DNA of 64,000 bases, taken from NCBI GenBank assembly GCA_963775445.1, contig CAVZIT010000006.1:124001-188000 (forward strand), read 5' to 3'. Source of the DNA: Dokdonella_A sp963775445. GTDB taxonomy: Bacteria; Pseudomonadota; Gammaproteobacteria; Xanthomonadales; Rhodanobacteraceae. Shown here in pieces: positions 53,870 to 63,189 of this stretch; the first letter of the stretch is position 1; the number at the start of each line of letters is the position of its first letter. Position numbers and translations under genes: made by a program. The notes under the pieces are model-generated. The model made no database searches and was not told the DNA's origin. It saw nothing but the letters and a program-made list of their open reading frames with translations.

Positions 53870-54790
53870 CTATTCGCCCTGATCGTCCGTGCTCAATGCA
53901 CGCAGGCGCCCCTGCGCAAGTCGCGCAACGGTGGTGCCGGGATACTTGCGCGTCACTTCGGTCAATGTCGCCTGCGCCTCGCCCCATTGCTTGAGTTCGT
54001 ACTGGCAATAACCGACCTTGAGCAACGCGTCGGGCGCCTTCTGGTTGTCGGGGTATTTCTCCAGAAGGTTCTGGAAAGTCTGAAGCGCAATACGGTAATT
54101 CTGCGTTACATAGTAGGACTCGCCCAGCCAGTACGCGGCATTGCCGCTGAGCGCACTGGACGGATACGCATCGATGAAACTCTGGAAGCGCCGCGCCGAT
54201 TCGGCGTAACGACCATCCTTGAGCGCGCCGAATGCCTGATCGTAGGCTTCCTTTTCGGCATCCGCATCGGTCGGCGCGCCGGTATCGTCGCTGGGAAGTT
54301 GCTGGCCCGTTCCGAGATTCGCGCCAGCATCCGAATCTTGCTCTGGATTACTCGCCTGCGGTGGTGGCGTGGTCGGCGGCGGAGGCGTTGCGGAATTCGC
54401 ACCGAGATCGACATCGTTGAGATGCTGATCCGTCGCTGCGCCCGGCGGTGGCGGCGCCGCCGCACCGGGTGCACGGCCTTCCAGACGGCCGATACGCGAA
54501 TCAAGGTCGATGTATTGGTCCTTGGCACGTTGCTGGGATTGCTCGACCTGGTGTTTGAGCTCCTCGATCTGCCCCTGCAACGCCTGGACCTGCGACTGCA
54601 GCGCCTGTACCTGATTGACGAGACTGATCGAGCCGCTGTCGTTTTGCGCATTGGCTTGCTGTTCCAGCCGCGCTACACGCTCAGCCAGCGAGAGTCTCTG
54701 GGCCGATGCGAGCGGGGCGCACGCCAGCAAAGCGACGGCCGCAAGGGCCGCCGCTCCAAGGCTTGTGCTCCTGATCGGCAAGCGTTTCAT
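53870..54790 (-). CDS. cpoB: Tol-Pal system protein CpoB/YbgF
   Basis: 306 residues: signal peptide MKRLPIRSTSLGAAALAAVALLACA, coiled coil (about 30-100, LVNQVQALQSQVQALQGQIEEL) that trimerises and binds TolA, a Pro/Ala-rich linker, and C-terminal TPRs (YDQAFGALKDGRYAESARRF, NAAYWLGESYYVTQNY). Coordinates Tol-Pal with PBP1B peptidoglycan synthesis. Its ATG overlaps the pal stop as TGATG. Confidence 0.93.
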   Translation of the reverse strand: MKRLPIRSTSLGAAALAAVALLACAPLASAQRLSLAERVARLEQQANAQNDSGSISLVNQVQALQSQVQALQGQIEELKHQVEQSQQRAKDQYIDLDSRIGRLEGRAPGAAAPPPPGAATDQHLNDVDLGANSATPPPPTTPPPQASNPEQDSDAGANLGTGQQLPSDDTGAPTDADAEKEAYDQAFGALKDGRYAESARRFQSFIDAYPSSALSGNAAYWLGESYYVTQNYRIALQTFQNLLEKYPDNQKAPDALLKVGYCQYELKQWGEAQATLTEVTRKYPGTTVARLAQGRLRALSTDDQGE

Positions 54791-55302
54791 CACTTCGCGG
54801 TGTAGACGATCTCTACGCGGCGATTCTTCGACCAGCACGACTCGTCATGCTCGCGGCAAACCGGACGTTCCTCGCCGTAGCTGACGACATTGAGTTGCGA
54901 CGAGGACACGCCGGCGGAGTTCAACGCGGTCTGTACCGCATTGCCGCGGCGTTCGCCGAGACCGAGATTGTACTCACGTGAACCGCGCTCGTCGGTGTTG
55001 CCTTCGAGGCGCACGCGCGCGTCCGGGAACTGCTTGAGGTAATCGGCGTGACACGCGATCTGCGCCTGGAACTCGGGCTTGATTTCGCTCCGGTCGAAAT
55101 CGAAGTAGATCACGCGCTGGCGCAGGCACGAATCGGTATCGAGGCTTTCGCGCGTATATCGGCCATTGTTTTCCGCAGGTTGCGTGGTGACAGGCGGCGG
55201 CGGAGCTGCTTCCTCGACAGGCTTGATCTGCTGCTTCTTCGCGCAGGCCGCAACTCCAGTGACCAGCAGAGCGGCTAAAAGTACACGGGTGACACTTTTC
55301 AT
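54790..55302 (-). CDS. pal: peptidoglycan-associated lipoprotein Pal
   Basis: 170 residues: lipobox in LLVTGVAACAKK (Cys about residue 20), a Pro-rich linker, and an OmpA-like domain with VIYFDFDRSEIKPEF, RVRLEGNTDERGSREYNLGLGERR and VVSYGEERP; DERGSREYN with the Asp/Arg pair binds meso-diaminopimelate. Outer-membrane lipoprotein tethered to peptidoglycan, receives TolB. Confidence 0.97.
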   Translation of the reverse strand: MKSVTRVLLAALLVTGVAACAKKQQIKPVEEAAPPPPVTTQPAENNGRYTRESLDTDSCLRQRVIYFDFDRSEIKPEFQAQIACHADYLKQFPDARVRLEGNTDERGSREYNLGLGERRGNAVQTALNSAGVSSSQLNVVSYGEERPVCREHDESCWSKNRRVEIVYTAK

Positions 55303-55388
55303 GGGTATTTCCCCTCGCAAGCTACAGGTGGATTCATGATTCTTCGCATTGAACGAGCGCTCGTACGATACGCTGGCCGCTATTGTGG

Positions 55389-56702
55389 TCAACGTTGCCT
55401 GAACGGACCCCACGCAGGCTCGCGAACGTCGCCATTGGCCAATACCAGGCGCTGGCGTACGCGACCGTCCGCTGATACCGCATAAAGAACGCCACGTGAA
55501 CCTTCGCTGGTGGCGTAAAGCAGCATGCTGCCGTTGGGCGCGAAGCTGGGCGATTCATCCTCGTTGCCCGGCGAAACCAGCGTGTACTGGTTGGTTGTCC
55601 GATCCAGAACGGCAATACGATACACATTCCCGTTGCCCTGGACCATCGCGATCTTGATGCCCTTGGCATCGACCACGGACGCGCGCGCGTTGTATTGCCC
55701 CTGAAACGTCACGCGCGTGGGGCTGCCGCCGGAAAGGTCCACCTGGTAGATCTGTGGCTTGCCGGAACGATCCGACGTGAAATAGAGGCTTTGACCATCC
55801 GGTGCCCAGGCCGCCTCCGTGTCGATCGCGAAATGGTGGGTTATCTGGCGCAGGCTTCGGCTCGCGAGATCCATCACGTAGATGTCGGGATTGCCGCCCT
55901 TGGACAAGGTCAGCGCCAGGCGCGTGCCATCAGGCGAAAAAGCCGGCGCCCCGTTGATGCCCTTGCTGTTGGAGATCAGTTGACGTGAGCCGGTCCCCAG
56001 ATCCTGGATGTAAATGGCCGAATCCCCGCCTTCGAACGATACGTAGGCAAGCTTCTTGCCATCCGGCGACCAGCGAACGGAAAGCAGCGGTTCGCGCGAA
56101 CGCACCACAACCTGCGGACCGTAGCCGTCGGAATCGGCCACCATCAATGCATATTGAATGTTCGGCGCGACGCCCACCGCCGTGATGTAGGCGATGCGCG
56201 TCCAGAACGCCCCGCGCACGCCCAGTATCTTCTCGTAGATGAGATCCGCGATCTGGTGCGCCACATCGCGCATTGCGGTGCGCTGGCCGCTGATCGCCAG
56301 TGCGAGCATGCGCTGCTGTTTTGCGACGTCGAGCAACTCGAACTCCGCACGCAGCGTTCCGCCACCACCGTCGACGACGCGTCCGACCACGAGGTAATCC
56401 TGCTTGAGCAGGCGCCACGTCGCGTATTTGACATCCGCTTCGCGCGCCGGGAACTCGACGACGTCCTTCTTCGGCAGCGCGCGGAATTGGCCCGATCGCG
56501 CGAGATCCGCACGCACGATATCGGCAACGTCAGTCTCGGGCGGGAGACCCGCGCCTTCGAACGCGAATGGCACCACCGCGATCGGCACGGCCGACGGATT
56601 GCCGTTGACGATGTCGATGGTCAGTCCCTGGGCGCCGACATTCTGGCCCACGATCAGGGCCGCCAGCGCCAGGCTCACACGCATCAGGAATCGTTTGTGC
56701 AT
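55389..56702 (-). CDS. tolB: Tol-Pal system periplasmic protein TolB
   Basis: 437 residues: signal peptide MHKRFLMRVSLALAALIVGQNVGAQG, N-terminal alpha/beta domain, then a six-bladed propeller with repeated DG(K/T)xLAY/FSPDG motifs (WSPDGKKLAYVSFEGGDS, FSPDGTRLALTLSKGGN, WAPDGQSLYFTSDRSGK). The start at 56702 has GAGGA 9 bp upstream; an ATG at 56717 overlapping tolA is the alternative. Binds Pal and the TolA C-terminus. Confidence 0.96.
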   Translation of the reverse strand: MHKRFLMRVSLALAALIVGQNVGAQGLTIDIVNGNPSAVPIAVVPFAFEGAGLPPETDVADIVRADLARSGQFRALPKKDVVEFPAREADVKYATWRLLKQDYLVVGRVVDGGGGTLRAEFELLDVAKQQRMLALAISGQRTAMRDVAHQIADLIYEKILGVRGAFWTRIAYITAVGVAPNIQYALMVADSDGYGPQVVVRSREPLLSVRWSPDGKKLAYVSFEGGDSAIYIQDLGTGSRQLISNSKGINGAPAFSPDGTRLALTLSKGGNPDIYVMDLASRSLRQITHHFAIDTEAAWAPDGQSLYFTSDRSGKPQIYQVDLSGGSPTRVTFQGQYNARASVVDAKGIKIAMVQGNGNVYRIAVLDRTTNQYTLVSPGNEDESPSFAPNGSMLLYATSEGSRGVLYAVSADGRVRQRLVLANGDVREPAWGPFRQR

Positions 56703-56713
56703 GGGTTTCGTCC

Positions 56714-57613
56714 TCATCCGTCGTACTTGAAATTGAAATTGATGCTGCGCTGAAACACTTTTTCGTAGCCCTGATAGGGCAATGGCGCAGCCTTCATCAC
56801 GGCCTGTTCGATCGAATTGCGCGTCGCCTGGTCGGCATTGCACGGCGACGTTACATTGGCCGAGATGACGTCGCCGCCGGGGATCTGCACGATCCGCAGC
56901 GTGCACTTGAGTCCCGCCTGCGCGGAATCCGGGCGACTCCAGTTCTGCGTGACCGCTGCCTGGATTGCCGCCGCGTATCGCGCATTCAAATCATCATCCT
57001 TGCCCCCCGCGCCGGTTTGCGCCTGCGGCGCCTCGTGCTCGGTTTGGGTCTCATTGGTGTCGGTTGCCTGCGTCTTCGCGCGATGCAGATCCTCCAACTG
57101 CGCAAGCTTCTGCTTTTCCAGATCGAGCTTCTTTTCCGCCGCTTCGCGCTGCCTTCGAATATCCGCGATCTGCTTTTGACGTTGTTCGGCCAGTTTGCGT
57201 TCCTTTTCCTGTTGCTCGAGCAATACCTGCGCCTGCCGATGGCGTTCCTCCTGCTCTTTTTTCTCCTCGGCCTGCTTTTCCGCCATGGCCGCGATGCGTT
57301 CGCGTTCGATCTGGTCCTGCTGGATATCGGTTGGCGGCGGTTCGCTTTTCGCCGGTGGAGCGGGGATCGGTTTCGGCGGCGCCGGCTTGGGTGGCGCGGG
57401 CTTGACTGCCGGTGGTTTGGACGGTGCCTTACGGGCCCGCGGTTTCGGCGCCGCAGTCGGGCCAACCAGGGTCGCCTCGATCACGGGGCCGGGCATGGTG
57501 ACCGGTTGTGCCTTCTGGGTCCACCACAAACCCAGCACCATCGCACCGATGCAGAGCAGGTGAACCGCGAGCGCGAGCGCGAACGCACGCAGCTTGTCAT
57601 TGGCACTCTCCAT
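56714..57613 (-). CDS. tolA: Tol-Pal system inner-membrane protein TolA
   Basis: 299 residues: one membrane helix (FALALAVHLLCIGAMVLGLWW), a Pro/Lys-rich segment, a long charged helix (about 90-190, with KEQEERHRQAQVLLEQQEKE and similar) and the globular C-terminal domain with LKCTLRIVQIPGGDVI. Energised by TolQR to pull on TolB and Pal at the division site. Confidence 0.95.
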   Translation of the reverse strand: MESANDKLRAFALALAVHLLCIGAMVLGLWWTQKAQPVTMPGPVIEATLVGPTAAPKPRARKAPSKPPAVKPAPPKPAPPKPIPAPPAKSEPPPTDIQQDQIERERIAAMAEKQAEEKKEQEERHRQAQVLLEQQEKERKLAEQRQKQIADIRRQREAAEKKLDLEKQKLAQLEDLHRAKTQATDTNETQTEHEAPQAQTGAGGKDDDLNARYAAAIQAAVTQNWSRPDSAQAGLKCTLRIVQIPGGDVISANVTSPCNADQATRNSIEQAVMKAAPLPYQGYEKVFQRSINFNFKYDG

Positions 57614-57618
57614 TCTGA

Positions 57619-58104
57619 TCAGTGCTTGGCCGGCCGCGAACCCGGGTTGCGTGCGTCAGGGACACCGGCATCCGGCTGGCTCATGAGGCCAACCTTGGGC
57701 ACGCCCGCCGCCTGCAGCAACGACATCGCCTCATAGATGTGGCCATAGTCGACGCGCTGATCGCCACCTATGAGGACCGGCACCTGCGGATTCTCGCGCA
57801 CGAATGCTGAAACCTTCTTGACCAGCGTATCGGCATCGATGGTCTCGCGCGGGGTTTTGCCGAGCGTGAGATAGAACACGCCGTCCTTGTCGACGCTGAC
57901 GAGTATCGGCTCCTTGTCGTTCTTGATCGCCTTGGCGTTGGATTGCGGCAGCTGGATATCCACGCCCAGGTTCAGCAGTGGCGCGGTCACCATGAAGATG
58001 ATCAGCAGTACCAGCATCACGTCGATGTACGGCACGACGTTGATCTCGGCCTTCAGCTTGTGGCGCTTGCGGTTGCGGAAGCTCGATTGCATGGCGGATC
58101 CCAT
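57619..58104 (-). CDS. tolR: Tol-Pal system protein TolR
   Basis: 161 residues (ATG at 58092 is a shorter option): helix with the proton-path Asp in INVVPYIDVMLVLLIIFMVTAP, then the periplasmic domain with VLIGGDQRVDYGHIYEAMSLLQAAG. The tail PDAGVPDARNPGSRPAKH extends beyond the E. coli form. Part of the TolQR proton motor, ExbD-like. Confidence 0.95.
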   Translation of the reverse strand: MGSAMQSSFRNRKRHKLKAEINVVPYIDVMLVLLIIFMVTAPLLNLGVDIQLPQSNAKAIKNDKEPILVSVDKDGVFYLTLGKTPRETIDADTLVKKVSAFVRENPQVPVLIGGDQRVDYGHIYEAMSLLQAAGVPKVGLMSQPDAGVPDARNPGSRPAKH

Positions 58105-58153
58105 CGCGGAGGGAGAGTGACGGCCGGACCGTCAGGAGCAAGCTGCGCGATCG

Positions 58154-58849
58154 TCAGATCGCATCCTCGAGATGCGCCTGGCGCGCGAGAATCGAGGAAA
58201 ACTCCTCGACGAAGGTGTCGTAACGCACGCTGATGCGTTCGAGCTTGGTCGCGTAACGGTTATAGGCCCACACCGCCGGGATCGCCGCGAACAAGCCCAT
58301 CGCCGTCGCGATCAACGCTTCGGAAATGCCCGGCGCGACCATCGCGATGGTCGCTTCCTTGGCGCCGGCGAGGCCCTGGAACGCGATCATGATGCCCCAC
58401 ACGGTCCCGAACAAACCCACGTACGGGCTGACCGAGCCGACATTGGCGAGGAACTCGAGGCTCTGCTCGAGGCGATCCATTTCGCGTGTGGCCGCGATGC
58501 GCATCGCACGCTGCGCGCCTTCGAGCAGCATGCGCGAATCCTGACCGCGGCGCTGGCGCTGGCGCGCAAATTCCCGGAAGCCTGCCTCGAAAATCGCCGC
58601 ACTTCCGTTGACGCGCTCGCTGTCCGCGGTCACTTCCTTGAACAATCCCGCCAGATCGGCGCCGGACCAGAACCTCTCCTCGAATTCGTCGGCGCCATCA
58701 TTGGCGCGATCAAGCAGCGATTTCTTGCGAAAGATGATAAACCACGAGGCAATCGAGAAAGCCAGCAAAAACCCGAGCACCAGCTTGACCGGGATGCTGG
58801 CGTCGAGGATCAGCGCGAAGACATTCAATTCACCGTTCATGCGATTCAC
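58154..58849 (-). CDS. tolQ: Tol-Pal system protein TolQ
   Basis: 231 residues with three membrane helices; the last two (VGSVSPYVGLFGTVWGIMIAF and SEALIATAMGLFAAIPAVWAYN) carry the conserved Thr/Gly residues of the ExbB/TolQ/MotA family. Forms the pentameric stator-like ring with TolR. Downstream of ybgC with a 3-bp gap. Confidence 0.96.
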   Translation of the reverse strand: MNRMNGELNVFALILDASIPVKLVLGFLLAFSIASWFIIFRKKSLLDRANDGADEFEERFWSGADLAGLFKEVTADSERVNGSAAIFEAGFREFARQRQRRGQDSRMLLEGAQRAMRIAATREMDRLEQSLEFLANVGSVSPYVGLFGTVWGIMIAFQGLAGAKEATIAMVAPGISEALIATAMGLFAAIPAVWAYNRYATKLERISVRYDTFVEEFSSILARQAHLEDAI

Positions 58850-58852
58850 CGT

Positions 58853-59287
58853 TCATGATGTTGTCATCTCTTGCAGCAGGGCGGCTGGAATGGGTTGCGG
58901 GCGAAACGTCGCGGCAGCCAGGCAGGCGATGCGTACACGCGCTTGGACCAGCAGCGCGGCTTCGGGTTCGCGGCGGATTTCCTGCACCGCCTCGAAGCTC
59001 GCGGCGCGCAAGTGGGCAGGCTGCACCGTCACGCTCAACATATCGTCGAGCCGGGCCGGCCGCTTGAACGCGATTTCCATGCGGTGCACGACGAACAGCA
59101 CGCCAAATTCCTCGCGCAGCCGTTGCTGCCCCGTTGCCGCCGCACGCAGCCATTCGCTGCGCGCGCGCTCGAGGAAACGCAGGTATCCCGCGTGATAGAC
59201 CACGCCTCCTGCATCGGTATCTTCCCAGTACACACGCACCGGCCACGCGAAAGCGGCACGTATCTCGCCAGGCTCACCCATCGTCAC
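58853..59287 (-). CDS. ybgC: Tol-Pal-associated acyl-CoA thioesterase YbgC
   Basis: 144 residues of hot-dog fold: VYWEDTDAGGVVYHAGYLRFLERAR contains the catalytic Asp and the family motif, and MEIAFKRPARLDDML follows. Hydrolyses short or medium acyl-CoA and contacts ACP/phospholipid enzymes. Overlaps the ruvB stop by 14 bp. Confidence 0.95.
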   Translation of the reverse strand: MTMGEPGEIRAAFAWPVRVYWEDTDAGGVVYHAGYLRFLERARSEWLRAAATGQQRLREEFGVLFVVHRMEIAFKRPARLDDMLSVTVQPAHLRAASFEAVQEIRREPEAALLVQARVRIACLAAATFRPQPIPAALLQEMTTS

Positions 59288-60315
59288 TCACGAACAGGTC
59301 ATTCGCCTGCGGCGACGCACGCGGAGGGTCCAGGCCGAAGTGTCGCCAGGCCTTGTTCGAAGCCATGCGCCCTCGCGCCGTGCGAATCAGGTAACCCTGC
59401 TGGATCAGGAACGGTTCGAGCACGTCCTCGATCGTGCCGCGCTCTTCGCTGAGCGCGGCAGCCAGCGACTCGACGCCAACGGGTCCGCCCTCGAAGTGCT
59501 CGATGATGGTCGACAGCAAGCGCCGGTCGAGCGCGTCAAAACCCTTCACGTCCACCTTGAGCATGTCCAGGGCCGCCATTGCGACCTCGCGCGTGATCAC
59601 GCCATCGGCCTTGATTTCGGCGAAGTCGCGCACGCGCCGCAGCAGGCGATTGGCGATGCGTGGCGTGCCACGCGCGCGGCCCGCGATTTCACCCGCGCCT
59701 TCTGCGCTGCAATCGATATTGAGGATCTTCGCCGCGCGTCGCACGATCGCGGCAGAGTTCCAGCGGGCTGTAGAACTCGAGGCGCGCGACGATACCGAAA
59801 CGGTCGCGAAGCGGCGCGGTCAGCAATCCCGCGCGTGTGGTCGCGCCGACCAGCGTGAAGGGCGGCAGGTCGAGTTTGATCGAACGCGCGGCAGGCCCTT
59901 CGCCGATCATGATGTCGATCTGGAAATCCTCGAGCGCCGGATACAACACTTCTTCGACGATCGGCGAAAGACGGTGGATTTCGTCGACGAACAACACATC
60001 GCGCGGCGCAAGATTGGTCAGAAGCGCGGCCAGGTCGCCCGGGCGCTCGAGCACCGGCCCCGACGTCGCGCGCAGGTTCACGCCAAGTTCGTTCGCAATG
60101 ATGTGGCTCAGCGTGGTCTTGCCGAGTCCGGGCGGGCCAAAGATCAATACATGATCGAGCGCTTCGCCGCGCCGTCGCGCTGCTTCGATATAGATCGACA
60201 ATTGATCGCGCACCGCCTGCTGGCCCAGATATTCCGTGAGGTGCTGGGGGCGGATGGTGGCTTCGACGATCTGTTCGTCGGGGCTGGCGTCTGGCGAGGT
60301 AAGGCGATCGGGCAT
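59274..60315 (-). pseudogene. ruvB: Holliday junction helicase RuvB, frameshifted
   Basis: ATPase motor of RuvABC. The first frame covers MPDRLTSPDASPDEQ, Walker A FGPPGLGKTTLSHIIANE, Walker B LFVDEIHRLSPIVEE, sensor VGATTRAGLLTAPLRDRFGI and stops making sense after EFYSPLEL; the next frame continues RRAAKILNIDCSAEGAGEIAGRARGTPRIANRLLRR and the winged-helix end. Removing the A at 59754 (+) gives EL-AAIVRRAAKIL and a normal 346-residue protein. Probably a sequencing error in an intact gene. Confidence 0.9.
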
Positions 60316-60356
60316 CTGTGAGGGCTGAGGCCTGGGGCTGAGTGCTGAGGGCTATA

Positions 60357-60394
60357 GCGGTGAGCGGTGAGCGGTGAGCGGTGAGCGGTGAGCG
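60357..60394. repeat. GGTGAGC heptamer tandem repeat
   Basis: Five uninterrupted copies of the 7-bp unit GGTGAGC upstream of ruvB (reads GCTCACC on the ruvB strand), preceded by imperfect GGCTGAGG units at 60321-60350. Lies 42 to 80 bp before the ruvB ATG, where copy-number change could alter expression. Confidence 0.75.
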
Positions 60395-60459
60395 CGATTA
60401 TGCGGGTTTCGTCGCGAGGAGGGGCAGCGAGACCATACGGTGGCTGAACCAACCCACCG

Positions 60460-60653
60460 CCTGATTAGCCGACGACATTCAGCCGACCAACCTGCCGTTC
60501 GCCCGCGGATCAAGTCCGGGGCACGCTCTGAGCGTAGGCCCGCAGGACCGAAGTCGAAGGGCCATCTCGGTCAGTGCTTCGACTTCGCTTGCTTACGCAA
60601 GCTACGCTGAGCACGAACGGAACTTCATTAGCTGAGCGTCATCGCCAATCAGG
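60460..60653. repeat. MITE-like dispersed repeat, copy B
   Basis: 194-bp relative of the element at 14901-15091 in the same orientation: starts CCTGATTAGCCGAC, ends CGCCAATCAGG, shares the core TCGGTCAGTGCTTCGACTTC and the GCTTGCTTACGCAAGC hairpin, but its outer inverted repeats are imperfect. Lies between kup and ruvB; the rest of that 400-bp gap holds the heptamer repeat and no gene. Confidence 0.8.
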
Positions 60654-60712
60654 AACCATCAATCCGGCAACGCTTCAGGAGCTGCACGCTGTTGGGTTCT
60701 CTGTACTCAGCC

Positions 60713-62602
60713 CTAGATCTCCACCTGCGTACCGAGCTCGACCAGGCGATTTCCCGGTATCTGGAAGAAGGCGGTCGCCGGCGTCGCGTTTCGGGCCATG
60801 AAAGCGAATAGCTTGTCTCGCCACAGCGGCATGCCTGGGCGATCAGTCGCGACGATGCTCTCGCGACTCAGGAAAAAGGTCGTGTCCATCATGTCGAATG
60901 GGAAGCCGCATTGCTTGACTCGCGCGAGCTGCGTCGGCACATCAGGATCCTCGGCGAAGCCGAAGCGCAGATTCACCCTGTAGAACTCGTCGCCGAGCGG
61001 TTCAACCTCGACGCGCTCGTCGTCTTCCGCCGTCGGCGTTTCGAGCACATCGACCGTGAGGATCACGTTGCGTTCGTGCAGCACCTTGTTGTGCTTGAGG
61101 TTGTGCAACAACGCATGCGGCACGCCAGCCTGGTTTGCAGTCAGGAATACGGCCGTGCCCGGCACTCGCAGCGGTGGGTGCGCGGCAATCGACGTGATGA
61201 ATGGCGCGATCGCGAGGCCGCCCTGCCGGATTTCGCGCACGACCAGCTCGCGGCCACGCCGCCATGTCGCCATCAAGGTGAAGATGACTGCGCCAAGCAC
61301 CAGCGGAAACCAGCCGCCGTGCTCGACCTTGTCGGCGTTGGCCGTCAGGAATGCCAGATCGACGAACAGGAACAGCGCCCCCAGCGCAGCGACACGCGTG
61401 CGCGCCCAGTTCCACATGCGGCGGAGCACGATCATCACGAGGATCGAATCGATCGTCATCGTGCCGACCACCGCGATGCCGTAGGCCGCACCGAGATTGT
61501 CCGACGAGCGAAAACCGAGCACGACCGCGAGCGTCAGCAGCAGCAGCATGCGGTTGATCCACGGCAGATAGATTTGTCCCATTTGCTCGCGCGAGGTGTG
61601 GCGCACCTGCATGCGTGGCAGGAAGCCAAGCTGGATCGCCTCGCGCGTCACCGAGAAAGCGCCCGAGATGACGGCCTGTGACGCGATCACCGCGGCAGCC
61701 GTCGCGAGCACCAGCATCGGTACCAGCAGCATCGACGGCACCATCAGGAACAATGGGTTCGCGACGACCTTCGGATTGGCGATAACCATCGCCCCCTGCC
61801 CAAAATAATTGAGTGTGAGCGCGGGCAGCACGAAGTAGAACCAGGAATAGCGAATCGGCTTCTTGCCGAAATGGCCCATGTCGGCATACAGCGCCTCGGC
61901 GCCGGTAATGGCCAGAATCACGGTGCCGAGCGCGAAGAATGCAACCCAGCGCTGCTGCACGAAGAATTCGATCGCGTAGTAAGGCGACAACGCGCGCAAC
62001 ACGCCAGGATGCTGCCCGACGTGCCAGATGCCGAGCACTGCGAGCGTCAGGAACCACAGCACCATGATCGGCGCAAACACCGCTCCGACCTTGCCTGTTC
62101 CACGATTCTGGAATGCGAACAGCAGCACGATGATCAGTGCAGCCGTCGGCACCACCCAGTGACCGAAATGCGGTGCGACGATTTCCAGGCCTTCCACCGC
62201 ACCCAGCACGGAAATTGCCGGGGTGATGACGCCATCACCGAAAAACAGCGCGGCGCCGAACAGACCAAGCATGACGATCCACCAGCGCGCACGCTGGCTC
62301 GAGCGCACGCTGCGCTGGGCCAGCGCGGTCAAGGCCATGATGCCGCCCTCGCCCTTGTTGTCGGCGCGCATGATGAAGGTCGCATACTTGACCGACACCA
62401 CGAGGATCAGCGCCCAGAACACCAGCGACAGGATGCCGAGCACGTTGGCCGTGGTCGGAATCACACCGTGCTCGCCGAACGTCTGCTTGATCGTGTACAG
62501 CGGACTGGTGCCGATGTCGCCATACACCACGCCGATCGCGCCGAGCACGAGGGTCGATACGCGCGAGCGCGTGTCCTTGTCGCTGGGAACGGCGTCATTC
62601 AT
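60713..62602 (-). CDS. kup: KUP-family potassium uptake protein
   Basis: 629 residues, twelve membrane helices then a cytoplasmic C-terminal domain. LVLGAIGVVYGDIGTSPLYTIKQTFGEHG is the family signature; FFGDGVITPAISVLGAVEGLE and YADMGHFGKKPIRYSWF also typical. Proton-coupled low-affinity K+ import. ATGA overlap with ruvA. Its place between ruvA and ruvB is a recognised Lysobacterales arrangement. Confidence 0.95.
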   Translation of the reverse strand: MNDAVPSDKDTRSRVSTLVLGAIGVVYGDIGTSPLYTIKQTFGEHGVIPTTANVLGILSLVFWALILVVSVKYATFIMRADNKGEGGIMALTALAQRSVRSSQRARWWIVMLGLFGAALFFGDGVITPAISVLGAVEGLEIVAPHFGHWVVPTAALIIVLLFAFQNRGTGKVGAVFAPIMVLWFLTLAVLGIWHVGQHPGVLRALSPYYAIEFFVQQRWVAFFALGTVILAITGAEALYADMGHFGKKPIRYSWFYFVLPALTLNYFGQGAMVIANPKVVANPLFLMVPSMLLVPMLVLATAAAVIASQAVISGAFSVTREAIQLGFLPRMQVRHTSREQMGQIYLPWINRMLLLLTLAVVLGFRSSDNLGAAYGIAVVGTMTIDSILVMIVLRRMWNWARTRVAALGALFLFVDLAFLTANADKVEHGGWFPLVLGAVIFTLMATWRRGRELVVREIRQGGLAIAPFITSIAAHPPLRVPGTAVFLTANQAGVPHALLHNLKHNKVLHERNVILTVDVLETPTAEDDERVEVEPLGDEFYRVNLRFGFAEDPDVPTQLARVKQCGFPFDMMDTTFFLSRESIVATDRPGMPLWRDKLFAFMARNATPATAFFQIPGNRLVELGTQVEI

Positions 62603-63189
62603 CGCAGGGCGGCCTTGAGGGCCTTGCGGATGATGTCTTCGGCGCTGTCGCCCGGAGCACACGCTTCCCGGACCAGACGCGCTATCTCGGCCGGCTTGTA
62701 CCCGAGCGATTGCAGCGCCACGCTGGCCTCGGTCATCGGATCGCGCGCCCTGTCACTTCCGGCCGGCGCGAGCGACACAGCACCAGGTGCGTTTACGCGA
62801 TCACGCAATTCCACCAGCATGCGTTCGGCCGTCTTCTTCCCGATGCCGGGTATGCGCGTCAACGCCGCGACATCGCCGCCATGGATCAGTCGCGCGAATT
62901 CATCGGCATTGACCGCGGACAACACCGCAAGAGCAATGCGCGCGCCAATGCCGCCGACCTTCTGCAAATTGCGAAACAGCGTGCGTTCGCCTTCGCTCAG
63001 GAAACCGTACAGCGCCACCGTGTCGTCCTTGACCGCGTAGTGGGTATACAAGAACACTTCGCGACCGGTTTCAGGCAGATCGAAAAACGTGGACATCGGC
63101 GCTTCGAGTTCATAGCCGACGCCGCTGACATCGATCACCAGCCAGGGCGGTTGCTTGGCTTCGAGTCGCCCCCTGAGACGTCCGATCAC
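62599..63189 (-). CDS. ruvA: Holliday junction branch migration protein RuvA
   Basis: 196 residues: OB-fold (MIGRLRGRLEAKQPPWLVIDVSGVGYELEAP), two helix-hairpin-helix motifs (LFRNLQKVGGIGARIALAVLS, ALTRIPGIGKKTAERMLVELRDR) and the C-terminal RuvB-binding helices (TEASVALQSLGYKPAEIARLV). Tetramer that holds the junction open. Overlaps ruvC and kup by 4 bp each. Confidence 0.97.
   Translation of the reverse strand: MIGRLRGRLEAKQPPWLVIDVSGVGYELEAPMSTFFDLPETGREVFLYTHYAVKDDTVALYGFLSEGERTLFRNLQKVGGIGARIALAVLSAVNADEFARLIHGGDVAALTRIPGIGKKTAERMLVELRDRVNAPGAVSLAPAGSDRARDPMTEASVALQSLGYKPAEIARLVREACAPGDSAEDIIRKALKAALR

Noticed and set aside
60316..60460. possible CRISPR-like array from the tandem heptamers
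   Set aside because: Units are only 7 bp with no spacers, so a simple tandem repeat.
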